From Hyphomicrobiales bacterium (GTDB taxonomy: Bacteria; Pseudomonadota; Alphaproteobacteria; Rhizobiales; Rhizobiaceae), in NCBI GenBank assembly GCA_900466875.1, contig UBNQ01000001.1, positions 1 to 52,588 of the forward strand: a DNA stretch of 52,588 nucleotides, in the 5' to 3' direction. Shown piece after piece: positions 1-8,864 of the stretch (position 1 is its first letter; every line of letters begins with the position of its first letter). The translations under genes and the position numbers were made by a program. Under the pieces are notes generated by a model. The model was not told the origin of the DNA, searched no databases, and saw only the letters and a list, made by a program, of their open reading frames with translations.

Positions 1-340
1 GCGGGAGCCGGCGCTTTCGTCTGAACCGTAACGTGCGGCAAGGGCGAAAGGGGTGAAATGCATGGGAGAGGGGCAACCTTTTCCCTATCAAGCCTCCCCC
101 CGGCAGCCATGCCGGGTTCGGTTGAGCCGTCCAAGTGTGAAACCACATGCAGCGAGGCGAGAGGATCACCCGTAGGGACCGGAAGTCCCGAAAGAACGCC
201 GAGGGCCACGCATATGCGGAGCCATATTTTTATATTCCAAAGAGGTCCCGCATATGCGTGCGCTTCTCCGGAATGATCTTTGAAAACCACGGCAGGAGAC
301 TGCGCGGGTTGGATTGGTGTGCTCTGAATATTGCGGCCCC
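1..340. other. Unassigned structured intergenic stretch
   Basis: I see no convincing gene here. The short open frames have no recognisable product or ribosome binding site. The stretch has several possible stems: CCCGGCA/TGCCGGG around 105-122, GGGAC/GTCCC around 175-189, and a perfect 12-bp inverted repeat ACGCATATGCGG (209-220) / CCGCATATGCGT (248-259) enclosing an AT-rich core. It lies downstream of the methyltransferase gene (minus strand) and next to a RIME-like repeat. A non-coding RNA, a decayed group II intron or another mobile remnant would all fit. I cannot match it to RNase P, tmRNA, SRP RNA, 6S RNA or a known riboswitch by eye. Confidence 0.35.
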
Positions 341-344
341 GTCC

Positions 345-502
345 GCCCCTCATCCGCCTGCCGGCACCTTCTCCCCGTAATGACGGGGAGAAGGAAGCAA
401 GCCGCAACCTCTCGGCCTCCATAAGCACCGAGCGGGGCACGTCCCCTCGCCCCGCCTGCGGGGAGAGGTGGAGCGCAGCTAGCTGCGCTCTGGGTGAGGG
501 GC
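345..502. repeat. RIME-like palindromic repeat, copy A
   Basis: The element begins GCCCCTCATCCGCCTGCCGG and ends TGAGGGGC, so its ends form an 8-bp terminal inverted repeat. Inside are two hairpins, one around CTTCTCCCCGT/ACGGGGAGAAG and one around CCCCGC/GCGGGG. The same architecture recurs at 42494-42631 and 46330-46468. This copy is about 20 bp longer because it carries the perfect palindrome AGCGCAGCTAGCTGCGCT (472-489) near its right end. Such elements are known in rhizobia as RIME or intergenic mosaic elements; assignment to that family is by resemblance. Confidence 0.8.
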
Positions 503-543
503 GTGCGTTAAGATGAGAGGCAGCCGGTAGCGACAAGTCGCCC

Positions 544-1188
544 CTACCCGAACCGCCAGACCGTCGTCCTCTTGACTTCACTATCCTCCAGCGCCCGCGT
601 CACCGGCACCTCATAAACGGCCAGCCGCTCCAGTCGCTCTTTCGGAAGGTAACTGCGCCCCGGATCACCGACCAGCACCACCTTGCCTTCATCGGCCAAC
701 GCAGAGAACCAAGGCACCAGCGCCGCCGCAAAATCCCGGTCATAGAAAACATCCCCCGCCAGCACGACCTCGGCATCGACCATAAGGCCAATCTGGTTCT
801 GACCCGTGAACCCGATCTCGACCCCGTTCTCCGCCGCATTCAGCATCACCGCCGTCTCAGTCCACGGGTCGATATCCGTCGCCAGCACATGCTCTGCCCC
901 CGCAAGCTTCGCCGCGATTGCCACCAGCCCGGAGCCGCTGGCAAAGTCGAGAACCCGTTTGCCGGCTACAGTTTCAGGATTATCGAGAACATACCGGGCA
1001 AGCCCTTGGCCACCCGCCCAAGCGAAAGCCCAGAACGGCGGCGGCAGGCCGATAGCCTGCAGGTCCTCCTCCGTCTTCAGCCAGAGATCATGCGCCTCCG
1101 TTGCCAGATGAAGCTGGATCTCCGGCACATGCGGCGGCCGCATGAGATCCGTATTGTCGAGGATGAAGGCCTTCGGCTCGGTCTTCAA
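544..1188 (-). CDS. METTL20-like protein methyltransferase
   Basis: This 214-residue protein is a class I SAM-dependent methyltransferase. Motif I reads VLDFASGSGLVAI and is followed by the acidic ATDID loop that would hold the SAM ribose. The later GDVFYDRDF segment fits the post-II D-x-F-Y motif of the METTL20 / ETF-beta lysine methyltransferase group, as does PPPFWAFAWAGGQGLARY upstream of motif I. ETF-beta is therefore a plausible substrate, but other small protein or metabolite substrates are possible. The gene starts 10 bp after the EVE-protein stop and is the last gene of the tsaD-gpsA run. It is annotated in many genomes only as a nicotinamide N-methyltransferase-like protein. Confidence 0.75.
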   Translation of the reverse strand: MKTEPKAFILDNTDLMRPPHVPEIQLHLATEAHDLWLKTEEDLQAIGLPPPFWAFAWAGGQGLARYVLDNPETVAGKRVLDFASGSGLVAIAAKLAGAEHVLATDIDPWTETAVMLNAAENGVEIGFTGQNQIGLMVDAEVVLAGDVFYDRDFAAALVPWFSALADEGKVVLVGDPGRSYLPKERLERLAVYEVPVTRALEDSEVKRTTVWRFG

Positions 1189-1198
1189 GCTTGTGAAC

Positions 1199-1639
1199 TC
1201 AGGCGGGAGATTTTGGCGGATTGTCGAGACCGCCGAGACGGCAGATCTCGAAATATTCCTCGTCCGTCACCGGCTGCACCGAAAGCCGCATCGAGGTGAC
1301 GAGCGCCATCTTCTCGAATTTCGGATTGGCCTTGACGTCCTTCAACGTGACCGGCTTCGGCATGTCGGCGACGGCGCGGATATCGACGCAATCCCATTTG
1401 GGATCGCCCTTGGCCGAACTATCCGGATGCGACAGTGCGCAGACCTCGACGATGCCGACGATCTCCAACCCCTCGTTGGAGTGATAGAAGAAACCCTTGT
1501 CGCCGATCTTCATGGCCCGCATGTTGTTGCGCGCCAGATAGTTGCGCACGCCGGTCCATTCCTCGCCGGCATCGCCCTTGGCTTTCTGCTGCTCCCAGGA
1601 CCACACATTCGGTTCGGATTTGTAAAGCCAATAGGCCAT
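1199..1639 (-). CDS. EVE domain protein
   Basis: The 146-residue product is a single EVE domain (PUA-like fold) close to the thymocyte nuclear protein 1 type. It opens with the characteristic YWLYKSEPNVWSW, and the middle shows W-TGVRNYLARNNM and KIGDKGFFYHS. EVE domains bind modified bases in DNA or RNA in the members that have been studied. No other domain is fused, so the role here is unknown. It sits 8 bp after the YciI stop and 10 bp before the methyltransferase, so the three are probably co-transcribed. Being next to tsaD (tRNA modification) and a methyltransferase is suggestive but not proof of a nucleic-acid modification role. Confidence 0.85.
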   Translation of the reverse strand: MAYWLYKSEPNVWSWEQQKAKGDAGEEWTGVRNYLARNNMRAMKIGDKGFFYHSNEGLEIVGIVEVCALSHPDSSAKGDPKWDCVDIRAVADMPKPVTLKDVKANPKFEKMALVTSMRLSVQPVTDEEYFEICRLGGLDNPPKSPA

Positions 1640-1647
1640 CTATCGCC

Positions 1648-1950
1648 TCACTTCGCCGCGTTGGCCGGGTTGTTGAACACCCAGTTCCACGGCTTCACAT
1701 CCACCTTCTCGAACAGACCTGCAAGGTAATAGGGATCAGCTTCTGCAATCGTCCGGGCCGCTGCAATATCGGCGGCCTCGACCACAACGAGGCTGCCATT
1801 AGGCTTGCTGTCGTCATCCAGGAACGGGCCGGCAAATTTCAGCGTGCCTTCGGCATTGAGCTTGTTGAGATGCTCCACATGTGCCGGACGGGTGTCCATG
1901 CGAACCTGCAGATGGCCGGGTTTGTCGGTGCAGAGAAAGGCAAACAGCAT
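1648..1950 (-). CDS. YciI family protein
   Basis: This is a small (100-residue) YciI-like protein of the dimeric alpha/beta ferredoxin-like fold. Seen features are the LFAFLCTDKPG start, the R-x-RPAH segment with a conserved His, and the FAGPFLDDDSKPNGSLVVVEAAD core. In studied YciI proteins a His-Asp pair is thought to be catalytic, but the physiological reaction is unknown. I chose the ATG at 1950 because an AGGAG sequence lies just upstream; a frame extending to 1980 adds ten residues without homology. It lies 67 bp after gpsA and directly before the EVE gene. Confidence 0.85.
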   Translation of the reverse strand: MLFAFLCTDKPGHLQVRMDTRPAHVEHLNKLNAEGTLKFAGPFLDDDSKPNGSLVVVEAADIAAARTIAEADPYYLAGLFEKVDVKPWNWVFNNPANAAK

Positions 1951-2017
1951 TGGGGTCTCCTCTTGAAGCAGTTCCAGCAAGACTGGGCGCGGCCTTGCGT
2001 CCAGTCTTGCGCAAAAA

Positions 2018-3001
2018 TTATTCGGCCTTGATCGGCCGGGTCATGAGCTGTTCCATCGCGGTCATCACGTCGAGACGGCCGTCGATGATCGCCGCCACCG
2101 CATCGGTGATCGGCAGGTCGACCGAGAACTTCCGCCCGAGCCGAGCCGCGACCGAAGCAGCAAAGGCACCTTCGACCAGCGGACCACCGGTGGCCTGCGC
2201 CGGCTCGCCTTTCCCGATCGAAATACCGAAACTCAGGTTGCGTGACTGATGGCTGGTGCCGGTCAGGACAAGGTCGCCTAGACCGGACAGGCCCCGCACC
2301 GTATCCGCATTGCCGCCCATGGCCTCGACCAGCCGTGACATCTCGGCCAGGCCCCGGGAAATCAGCGCCGCACGGGCAGATTCACCCAGCCCCGCGCCTT
2401 CGACGATACCGCAGGCAATTGCCAGCACGTTCTTCAGTGCCCCACCGAGCTGCACGCCGATGACATCGGGCGATGCGTAAAGCCTGAAACTGCGGCCGGA
2501 AAGGATCTGCGCAAGCCGTTCGGCCAGCACCGGATCCTGCGCGCCGAGCGACATCGCCGTCGGCAGGCCGCGGGCGATGTCGGATGCGAAGCCCGGTCCC
2601 GAAAGCACCGCCAATGGCGTCTTCGGCAGTTCGGCCGAGACGACCTCGGTCAAAAGCCGCTCGGCCCGATCCAGTCCCTTGGCGCAGATGACGACGGCAG
2701 CGTCTTTCGAAAGATAAGGCCCGTAATGCCGCGCCGCATCGAGCTGCGCCCGCGACGGCATGGCGAAAAGCACGACATTCGCTTCCTCCACCGCATCCGG
2801 CTCGGCCGAAAACCGCAGGGCATCCGGCAAGGGAACGCCGGGCAGTGCCGCATCATGCATCCGGTCGTCACGCAGATCGGCCATCAGGTTCGGCTGACGT
2901 CCGACCAGCGTCACCGGATGTCGGCCTTCCAGTGCAAACACGGTCGCAAGCGCGGTCCCGAATGCGCCCGCGCCGATCACGGCGATCCGCTCGTTGCTCA
3001 T
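2018..3001 (-). CDS. gpsA: Glycerol-3-phosphate dehydrogenase [NAD(P)+]
   Basis: GpsA reduces dihydroxyacetone phosphate to sn-glycerol 3-phosphate, the backbone precursor for phospholipids, in the cytosol. The 327-residue protein has the N-terminal Rossmann motif [12 protein letters not shown] (residues 8-19), the VVICAKGLD and [14 protein letters not shown] segments, and the catalytic-lysine region [16 protein letters not shown]. The length is normal for the family. Its ATG overlaps the tsaD stop as ATGA (2998-3001), which implies translational coupling. The tsaD-gpsA pairing is common in Rhizobiales. Confidence 0.96.
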   Translation of the reverse strand: MSNERIAVIGAGAFGTALATVFALEGRHPVTLVGRQPNLMADLRDDRMHDAALPGVPLPDALRFSAEPDAVEEANVVLFAMPSRAQLDAARHYGPYLSKDAAVVICAKGLDRAERLLTEVVSAELPKTPLAVLSGPGFASDIARGLPTAMSLGAQDPVLAERLAQILSGRSFRLYASPDVIGVQLGGALKNVLAIACGIVEGAGLGESARAALISRGLAEMSRLVEAMGGNADTVRGLSGLGDLVLTGTSHQSRNLSFGISIGKGEPAQATGGPLVEGAFAASVAARLGRKFSVDLPITDAVAAIIDGRLDVMTAMEQLMTRPIKAE

Positions 3002-4095
3002 GCCTTCGCCCCTCGTTTGCCGGATCCGAGCAAGGTCTTCGCTTGGCTATCCAGCGGCCAGCGCGAACGCGGCGCCACATTGAGATCGTCGACTGGCAAC
3101 TCTTCCGCCATCCGCTCCAGCCCCGCCCAGGCGATCATCGCCGCATTGTCGGTGCAGAGCCTGAGCGGCGGCGCGACGAAGCGGAACCCGTGCTCGAGGC
3201 AAAGCGCCTGCAGCGTGCGCCGGATTTCCTGGTTGGCCGCGACCCCACCGGCAACGACCAGCGCCGGTTCGGTGTCGAGACCTGAAAACTCTTGTTTGAA
3301 ACGGAGAAGTCCACGCCCGATGCGATCCCGTAGCGTGCGTGACACGGCTTTCTGAAACGAGGCGCAGATATCTGCGATATCCTGATCGGTGAGTGGTGCG
3401 ATCTCGGTCGCCGCCTGCCGCACGGCGGTCTTCAAGCCGGAAAAGGAGAAATCGAGACGCGCCTCGCCCACCAGCGGACGCGGCAGCGAGAACCGGTCCG
3501 GATTGCCGGAAAGAGCCGCCTTCTCGACAGCCGGACCGCCGGGATAAGGCAGGCCGAGCAACTTCGCCGTCTTGTCGAAGGCCTCGCCCAGCGCATCGTC
3601 AATCGTCGTGCCCCAGCGCTCGTATTGGTCCACACCGCGGATCAGAATGAGCTGCGTGTGGCCGCCGGAGACGAGCAGCATCAGATACGGGAAGGAAAGC
3701 CCGTCCGTCATCCGCGCCGTCAGCGCATGGCCTTCGAGATGGTTGATCGCCAGAAGCGGCTTGCCGGAAACACGCGCGATCGCCTTCGCCGTCATCAGAC
3801 CCACCAGCAGCCCGCCGATCAGGCCGGGGCCGGAAGTCGCGGCAATCGCATCCACATCGTTGAGCGTCACGTTCGCTCGGCGCAACGCTTCCTCGATCAG
3901 TTCGTCCAGCGCCTCGACATGCGCACGCGCCGCGATTTCCGGCACGACGCCGCCATAGGCCGAGTGTTCGTCGAGCTGCGACAGGACCACGTCGGACAGA
4001 ATTTCGCCGCGCCCGTCCTCATGGCGTGCAACGACCGCAGCAGCGGTCTCGTCGCAGCTTGTTTCGATGCCGAGGATGCGGAGAAATTGGGCCAT
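2998..4095 (-). CDS. tsaD: tRNA N6-threonylcarbamoyladenosine transferase TsaD
   Basis: TsaD, with TsaB and TsaE, moves the threonylcarbamoyl group to A37 of tRNAs that read ANN codons. The 365-residue protein begins [16 protein letters not shown] (ASKHA ATPase phosphate-1 motif). It carries the metal-binding HLEGH (H119 and H123 from the chosen start) and the LVSGGHTQL segment. The ATG at 4095 is preferred over the upstream in-frame ATG at 4110 because GAGAGG lies just before it and homologues begin here. It is the first gene of the minus-strand run and is divergent from hemC across about 70 bp. Confidence 0.96.
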   Translation of the reverse strand: MAQFLRILGIETSCDETAAAVVARHEDGRGEILSDVVLSQLDEHSAYGGVVPEIAARAHVEALDELIEEALRRANVTLNDVDAIAATSGPGLIGGLLVGLMTAKAIARVSGKPLLAINHLEGHALTARMTDGLSFPYLMLLVSGGHTQLILIRGVDQYERWGTTIDDALGEAFDKTAKLLGLPYPGGPAVEKAALSGNPDRFSLPRPLVGEARLDFSFSGLKTAVRQAATEIAPLTDQDIADICASFQKAVSRTLRDRIGRGLLRFKQEFSGLDTEPALVVAGGVAANQEIRRTLQALCLEHGFRFVAPPLRLCTDNAAMIAWAGLERMAEELPVDDLNVAPRSRWPLDSQAKTLLGSGKRGAKA

Positions 4096-4166
4096 AGACC
4101 TCTCGTTCATTGCGATGCCGGATGATCCGGTTTACGAGAGCTTCCGGTAACAACGGAATGAGACGG
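4096..4166. promoter_or_regulatory. Divergent tsaD / hemC promoter region
   Basis: Only 71 bp separate the chosen tsaD and hemC starts, so both promoters must lie here or extend into the genes. GAGAGG on the minus strand is the tsaD ribosome binding site. GGAATGAGACGG precedes the hemC ATG. I see no clear -35/-10 pair by eye. Confidence 0.5.
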
Positions 4167-5096
4167 ATGCAAACAAAACCTTTCCGGATCGGCACGCGTG
4201 GCAGCCCGCTGGCACTGGCGCAGGCCCATGAAACGCGGTCGCGGCTGATGGCGGCTCATGGCCTGCCGGAAGAGATGTTCGAGATCGTCGTGCTGTCGAC
4301 CACCGGCGACCGCATCACCGACCGTTCGCTCTCCGAGATCGGCGGCAAGGGCCTGTTCACCCAAGAGCTGGAAGAGCAGCTGTCTTCCGGCGAACTCGAT
4401 ATCGCCGTGCATTCGTCCAAGGACATGCCGACAAAGCTGCCGGAAGGGCTGCATATCGCTGCCTACCTGCCGCGCGAAGATTTCCGCGACGCCTTCATCG
4501 GCCGGACCGCATCGACGCTCAAGGCTCTGCCCGATGGCGCAACCGTCGGCACCGCTTCGCTGCGCCGCCAGGCCCTCATCCGCCGCCTTCGCCCCGACAT
4601 CCAGCTGACGATCTTCCGCGGCTCGGTCGGCACGCGATTGCGCAAGCTGGACGAAGGCCAGGTCGATGCGACCCTGCTCGCCTTTGCCGGCCTGAAGCGG
4701 CTGTCGATGGAAGAGGTCGTCACCGAACTTCTCGATCCCGCCGACTTCCCGCCGGCCCCGGCACAGGGCGCGATCTGCGTCGAAAGCCGCATCGGTGATC
4801 CGCGCACGGATGCCCTCATCGCCCCGATCAACGATCGCCCGACCTACGACGCCGTGAGCTGCGAACGCGCATTTCTGGCCGCGCTCGACGGTTCCTGTCG
4901 TACGCCGATCGGCGGTTATGCGATCTGTGACGGAGATCACCTCAAATTCTCCGGCCTGATCCTGACACCCGACGGTCGGCGCGAACATGCAATCGAAGTC
5001 GATGGCAAGCGGACAGATGCCGAAGCGCTCGGTCTTCGCGCCGGCGAAGCCGTCCGTGCCGCAGCCGGTCCCAGCTTCTTCGACAGCTGGAGCTGA
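4167..5096 (+). CDS. hemC: Hydroxymethylbilane synthase (porphobilinogen deaminase)
   Basis: HemC condenses four porphobilinogens into hydroxymethylbilane for heme, siroheme and cobalamin synthesis. The protein is 309 residues. It begins [15 protein letters not shown] and shows [46 protein letters not shown] and the dipyrromethane-cofactor cysteine in GSCRTPIGG (C244). I chose the ATG at 4167, which gives the family-typical [13 protein letters not shown] start. In-frame starts at 4158 and 4110 are possible but give unusual N-termini. It is followed after 3 bp by hemD. Confidence 0.95.
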   Translation: MQTKPFRIGTRGSPLALAQAHETRSRLMAAHGLPEEMFEIVVLSTTGDRITDRSLSEIGGKGLFTQELEEQLSSGELDIAVHSSKDMPTKLPEGLHIAAYLPREDFRDAFIGRTASTLKALPDGATVGTASLRRQALIRRLRPDIQLTIFRGSVGTRLRKLDEGQVDATLLAFAGLKRLSMEEVVTELLDPADFPPAPAQGAICVESRIGDPRTDALIAPINDRPTYDAVSCERAFLAALDGSCRTPIGGYAICDGDHLKFSGLILTPDGRREHAIEVDGKRTDAEALGLRAGEAVRAAAGPSFFDSWS

Positions 5097-5099
5097 CAC

Positions 5100-5804
5100 T
5101 TGCGGGTCCTTGTCACCCGCCCCGAAACCTCGGCCGCAACAACGGCCGAGCGGTTGAAGCGGATGGGCCATGACCCCGTGCTTCTACCGCTCAGCGAGGC
5201 GGTGCACCACCCGCAGGCCGCGGCGGATGCTCTGGCCCTGCCCCATTCGGCGCTGATCGTGACCAGCGCCGAAGCATTGCGGGCACTCGCAAATATCGGT
5301 TTCTCTTCGGAGATTGATCTTGCGCTCTTCGCAGTCGGCGAAAAAACCGCAACGGCGGCAAAAGCGGCAGGCTTCCGCAACATCCATATCGGCTCGGGCG
5401 ACGGTACCGGACTGGCCGACCTGATCGCCTCGACACTCGACAAGCCGGACCTTCCGCTCCTCTATCTCGCCGGCAGGCCGCGCGCCGGATCGCTTGAAAA
5501 CAGGCTCGAAGAACTGGGCCTGCCCGTCCGCGTGGCGGAAATCTACGACATGATCCCGCTCGGGTATCCACCGGAGGAAATTTACGAGCGGCTGCATACC
5601 CGCCCGCCCCAGGCGGTGCTACTCTACTCCCGGGAAAACGCCGTTCGGTTTTTCGAGATCGTGGAGCGCCACGCGCTCTCTTTTGCAGAAACAAAAATCC
5701 TCTGCATCAGCGAGCGCACCGCCGATGCCGTGCCCGCGGCATTTCGCGCGCATATCCGGATCGCAGAAAGCCCGGACGAAAACGCCCTGTTGGCGCTTCT
5801 TTAA
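5100..5804 (+). CDS. hemD: Uroporphyrinogen-III synthase
   Basis: HemD cyclises hydroxymethylbilane with inversion of ring D to give uroporphyrinogen III. The 234-residue protein has the typical RVLVTRPE start, the LIVTSAEALRAL segment, FAVGEKTATAAKAAGF, LPLLYLAGRPRAGSLE and a C-terminal ILCISERTADAV. Sequence conservation in this family is low, so the call leans on these motifs and on the position right after hemC. Translation appears to begin at TTG (5100), three bases after the hemC stop, which suggests coupled, modest translation. Confidence 0.93.
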   Translation: MRVLVTRPETSAATTAERLKRMGHDPVLLPLSEAVHHPQAAADALALPHSALIVTSAEALRALANIGFSSEIDLALFAVGEKTATAAKAAGFRNIHIGSGDGTGLADLIASTLDKPDLPLLYLAGRPRAGSLENRLEELGLPVRVAEIYDMIPLGYPPEEIYERLHTRPPQAVLLYSRENAVRFFEIVERHALSFAETKILCISERTADAVPAAFRAHIRIAESPDENALLALL

Positions 5805-5895
5805 CCCGCGCCTGATCCTAATTCCCTCTGCGCCCCTTTCCTTAACCGGGGGCACCGACTAGGTTTTAGTGAACGCAGGCAGAAAAGAGGTCGAG

Positions 5896-7206
5896 ATGGT
5901 ATCCGAAAAACCACCGCGCCGGTCCAACCCGAACAAGGAACCGGTCACCATCGACCTGACGGCGGAGGAAACCGCCGCAGTGGCAGAGCCCGTTCGCGCC
6001 AACGATAGCGATGATGTGATCGACGCACGCGAGAACGACATAGGTGAGACACCGGTCGCGACCGACGTTCCGCAAAAGGCTGATACGTCAGAGGCTGCAT
6101 CGACCGAGGCCAAGGCCGAACCGGACACGATTGCGCCCGAGACCCCGCGTTTCGACGAGCCCGAATCCGAGCCGGTAACGGCATCTGCCGAACCCGCGAA
6201 GGAAGAGATCAGGGAAGAGCCGGACCCTTTCCAGTCGACCGCACGGACCGAATATTACTCGACCCAAAGCCCTCCGCCCGCACCGTCCAAGACGGCAACG
6301 TCGACGCTGGTCGCATCCGGCATTTTCGGCGGCATCGTCGCCCTGCTTCTGGCAGGCAGCATGCAATATGCGGGCGTCCTTCCCGGTGGCGCGTCCTCTT
6401 CGGCGTCGAGCGACAGCGACGTCTCCGCCGAAATCGCCTCGCTTCGCCAGGAAATCGCTGCGCTCGCCAGCCGGCCGACTGAACCGTCCACCGACATCGC
6501 TAGCCGTCTTGCAGCGCTGGAAAGCAGCACCGCTTCGGGCGGCAGCGGATCGGCCGAGATGGATCAGAAGCTCGCAGTCCTCGAAGGTGAACTCGCAGCC
6601 TTGAAATCGGCAAGCGAGGCGGCTGCCGCAAGCTCCACGCAGCTGGCTGGCAGGTTGCAGCAGGCGGAAGCCCAGATCAACGACAAGGGTCCCGAGCAGC
6701 AGGCGGCGCGCGCCGTGGCCGCGGCAGCCCTGAAGAGCGCCGTCGATCGCGGCGGCTCCTTCGAGGCCGAGCTGCAGACCTATCAGACCGTAGCCGGCGA
6801 TGATCCCGCAATTGCAAGTCTCCAGCCGTTTGCCGCCAAGGGCGTCCAGTCGCGTATCGAGCTTCAACGCCAGGTCTCGAGCGTGGCGGACAGCATGGTC
6901 GAGGCGGTCGCCCAGCCCAATCCCGATGAGGGTCTTGCCTCACGGCTGTATTCATCCGCCCTGTCGGTGGTGAAGGTCCGCAAGGTCGGCGACGTCACCG
7001 GCAACACGCCCGAGGATATCGTTGCCCGTTTCGAGGACCGGCTTCGCTCCGGCGACTTTGCCGCCGCCGCCCGCGAATGGGACACGCTTCCAGACGCGGC
7101 CAAGACGGCGTCCCAGCCGTTCAAGCAGGAGCTGGACGCCCGCATAGAGGTCGAAAATCTCGTCGGCGGCGCGTTGACCCGCGCGATTACCGGCACTCAA
7201 GGCTGA
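5896..7206 (+). CDS. Alphaproteobacterial Mic60/mitofilin-like inner membrane protein
   Basis: The 436-residue protein matches the COG4223/mitofilin-like family, the bacterial relatives of mitochondrial Mic60. The order is a long acidic, proline-rich cytoplasmic N-terminus (to about residue 135), one transmembrane helix (FGGIVALLLAGSMQYAGVL, about 140-162), a coiled-coil stretch (about 175-275) and a C-terminal helical domain with LYSSALSVVKVRKVGD near residue 350. Published work on alphaproteobacterial Mic60 reports it next to heme genes and links it to intracytoplasmic membrane curvature. The ATG at 5896 has AAGAGG upstream; a GTG at 5869 adds nine residues. It lies between hemD and hemY. 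Confidence 0.82.
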   Translation: MVSEKPPRRSNPNKEPVTIDLTAEETAAVAEPVRANDSDDVIDARENDIGETPVATDVPQKADTSEAASTEAKAEPDTIAPETPRFDEPESEPVTASAEPAKEEIREEPDPFQSTARTEYYSTQSPPPAPSKTATSTLVASGIFGGIVALLLAGSMQYAGVLPGGASSSASSDSDVSAEIASLRQEIAALASRPTEPSTDIASRLAALESSTASGGSGSAEMDQKLAVLEGELAALKSASEAAAASSTQLAGRLQQAEAQINDKGPEQQAARAVAAAALKSAVDRGGSFEAELQTYQTVAGDDPAIASLQPFAAKGVQSRIELQRQVSSVADSMVEAVAQPNPDEGLASRLYSSALSVVKVRKVGDVTGNTPEDIVARFEDRLRSGDFAAAAREWDTLPDAAKTASQPFKQELDARIEVENLVGGALTRAITGTQG

Positions 7207-7220
7207 GGACGAAAAACGGA

Positions 7221-8840
7221 ATGGTCAGACTTTTCATTTTCCTTCTCGTCGTTCTAGGTCTCGGCTGGAGTTTCGCATGGCTCGCCGATCGCCCCGGCCT
7301 TCTGTCCATCACCTGGCAGGACCACCTGATCGAGACGAGCCTGATGGTTGCGGCCACCATGCTGGTCGCGCTGATCGGCGCCGTCATGCTTGTCTGGTGG
7401 ATTATCGGCATCATCTGGACCTCCCCTTTTTCGGTCCGTCGTTATTTCCGCGCCCGTAAGCGTGACCGGGGATATCAGGCGCTGTCGACCGGTCTGATCG
7501 CGGCCGGTGCTGGCAATGCGCTTCTTGCCCGCAAGATGAGCATCCGCAGCCGCAGCCTGCTCAGCGCTGACCAGGAACCGCTGATCCATCTTCTCGATGC
7601 ACAGGCCGCCCTCATCGAAGGCAAATACGACGACGCCCGCGCCAAGTTCGAAAGCATGTCGAACGATCCCGAAACCCGGGAACTCGGCCTGCGCGGCCTC
7701 TACATGGAAGCCCGCCGGCTCGGCGCCAATGAAGCGGCACGGCAATATGCCGAAAAGGCCGTCGAGCACGCGCCTTATCTCCCCTGGGCCTCCCAGGCGA
7801 CGCTGGAATCCCAGAGCCGATCCGGCCGTTGGGACGAGGCGCTTGAAACGCTGGCGCAACAGCGTGCCGCCAATATCGTCAGCAAGTCAGAGGCCGAACG
7901 CCTGAGGGCAGTTCTCCTGACCGCGCGCGCCGGCGAGCGTCTGGAAAGCGACCCGAGCGGCGCCCGCGAGGATTCCACCGATGCGCTGAAACTGGCCAAG
8001 GATCTGGTGCCAGCCGCTGTCATATCCGCCAAAGTCTTGCTGCGGCAGGAAAATGTGCGCAAGGCCGCATCGGTTCTGGAAGGTGTCTGGAAGCTCTCCC
8101 CGCATCCGGATATCGCCAGCACCTATATTCGCGCCCGCAGTGGCGACAGCACGCTCGACCGTCTGAAACGTGCCGAGAAGCTGGAGGCGATACGCCCGAA
8201 CAACATCGAATCCCTTCTCGCCGTCGCCCAGGCGGCGCTCGACGCACAGGACTTTGCCAAGGCCCGCGCAAGGGCGGAAGCAGCAGCGCTTGTGGAGCCG
8301 AGCGAACGGGTCTATCTGCTGCTGGCCGATATCGAGGAGGCCGAGACAGGCGATCAGGGCCGTATCCGTCACTGGATGCAGCAGGCGCTTCGTGCGCCGC
8401 GCAATGCGGCCTGGGTGGCTGACGGTTTCGTCTCGGAAAATTGGCTTCCCCTGTCCCCGGTCACGGGCAAGCTTGACGCTTTCAAATGGAAGATACCATT
8501 CAGCCAGCTGGAGGCCCCGGTCGTTGAAGGCAAACTTGCCGCAGACGAGGCGATCGCAGCACTTCCGCCCGTCGTGGTGAACGATCGACCACCGGCGGAA
8601 ACGACAAGACGCGAGGAACCCGTCACGCCGACAATCGTCATCGAAAAGGAGCCGGCAAAGCCGACACCCGAGCCGGCTGTTGCAGCAAAGACAACAGCGC
8701 CCGAGAAAGTCGCGCCGGCACCTGCCAAAACGCAAGAAAGTGAAGCCGAGCCGGTTCCATTTTTCGGACGCCCACCGGATGATCCGGGTGTGAAAGATCA
8801 AAACGCCGACCCGACCAAGACAAGGTTGCGGCTGTTTTAA
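7221..8840 (+). CDS. hemY: HemY-type heme biosynthesis protein (TPR)
   Basis: This 539-residue protein carries the HemY N-terminal domain (PF07219). Two transmembrane helices (about residues 2-20 and 38-66) are followed by WTSPFSVRRYFRARKRDRGYQ and a long TPR-like helical region. The last ~100 residues are Pro/Ala/Glu-rich and look disordered. It is the bacterial hem-operon HemY and not the protoporphyrinogen oxidase given the same name in Bacillus. Its exact biochemical role is unknown, although it always travels with late heme or uroporphyrinogen genes. I start at the ATG at 7221, 14 bp after the mic60-like stop; a longer frame from 7077 overlaps that gene. Confidence 0.9.
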   Translation: MVRLFIFLLVVLGLGWSFAWLADRPGLLSITWQDHLIETSLMVAATMLVALIGAVMLVWWIIGIIWTSPFSVRRYFRARKRDRGYQALSTGLIAAGAGNALLARKMSIRSRSLLSADQEPLIHLLDAQAALIEGKYDDARAKFESMSNDPETRELGLRGLYMEARRLGANEAARQYAEKAVEHAPYLPWASQATLESQSRSGRWDEALETLAQQRAANIVSKSEAERLRAVLLTARAGERLESDPSGAREDSTDALKLAKDLVPAAVISAKVLLRQENVRKAASVLEGVWKLSPHPDIASTYIRARSGDSTLDRLKRAEKLEAIRPNNIESLLAVAQAALDAQDFAKARARAEAAALVEPSERVYLLLADIEEAETGDQGRIRHWMQQALRAPRNAAWVADGFVSENWLPLSPVTGKLDAFKWKIPFSQLEAPVVEGKLAADEAIAALPPVVVNDRPPAETTRREEPVTPTIVIEKEPAKPTPEPAVAAKTTAPEKVAPAPAKTQESEAEPVPFFGRPPDDPGVKDQNADPTKTRLRLF

Positions 8841-8864
8841 GGAAAGATGGAGCAAGGCCTATCG

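Noticed and set aside
1..340. RNase P RNA, tmRNA, 4.5S RNA or a known riboswitch in the left end
   Set aside because: None of their conserved cores is visible, so I leave the region unassigned.
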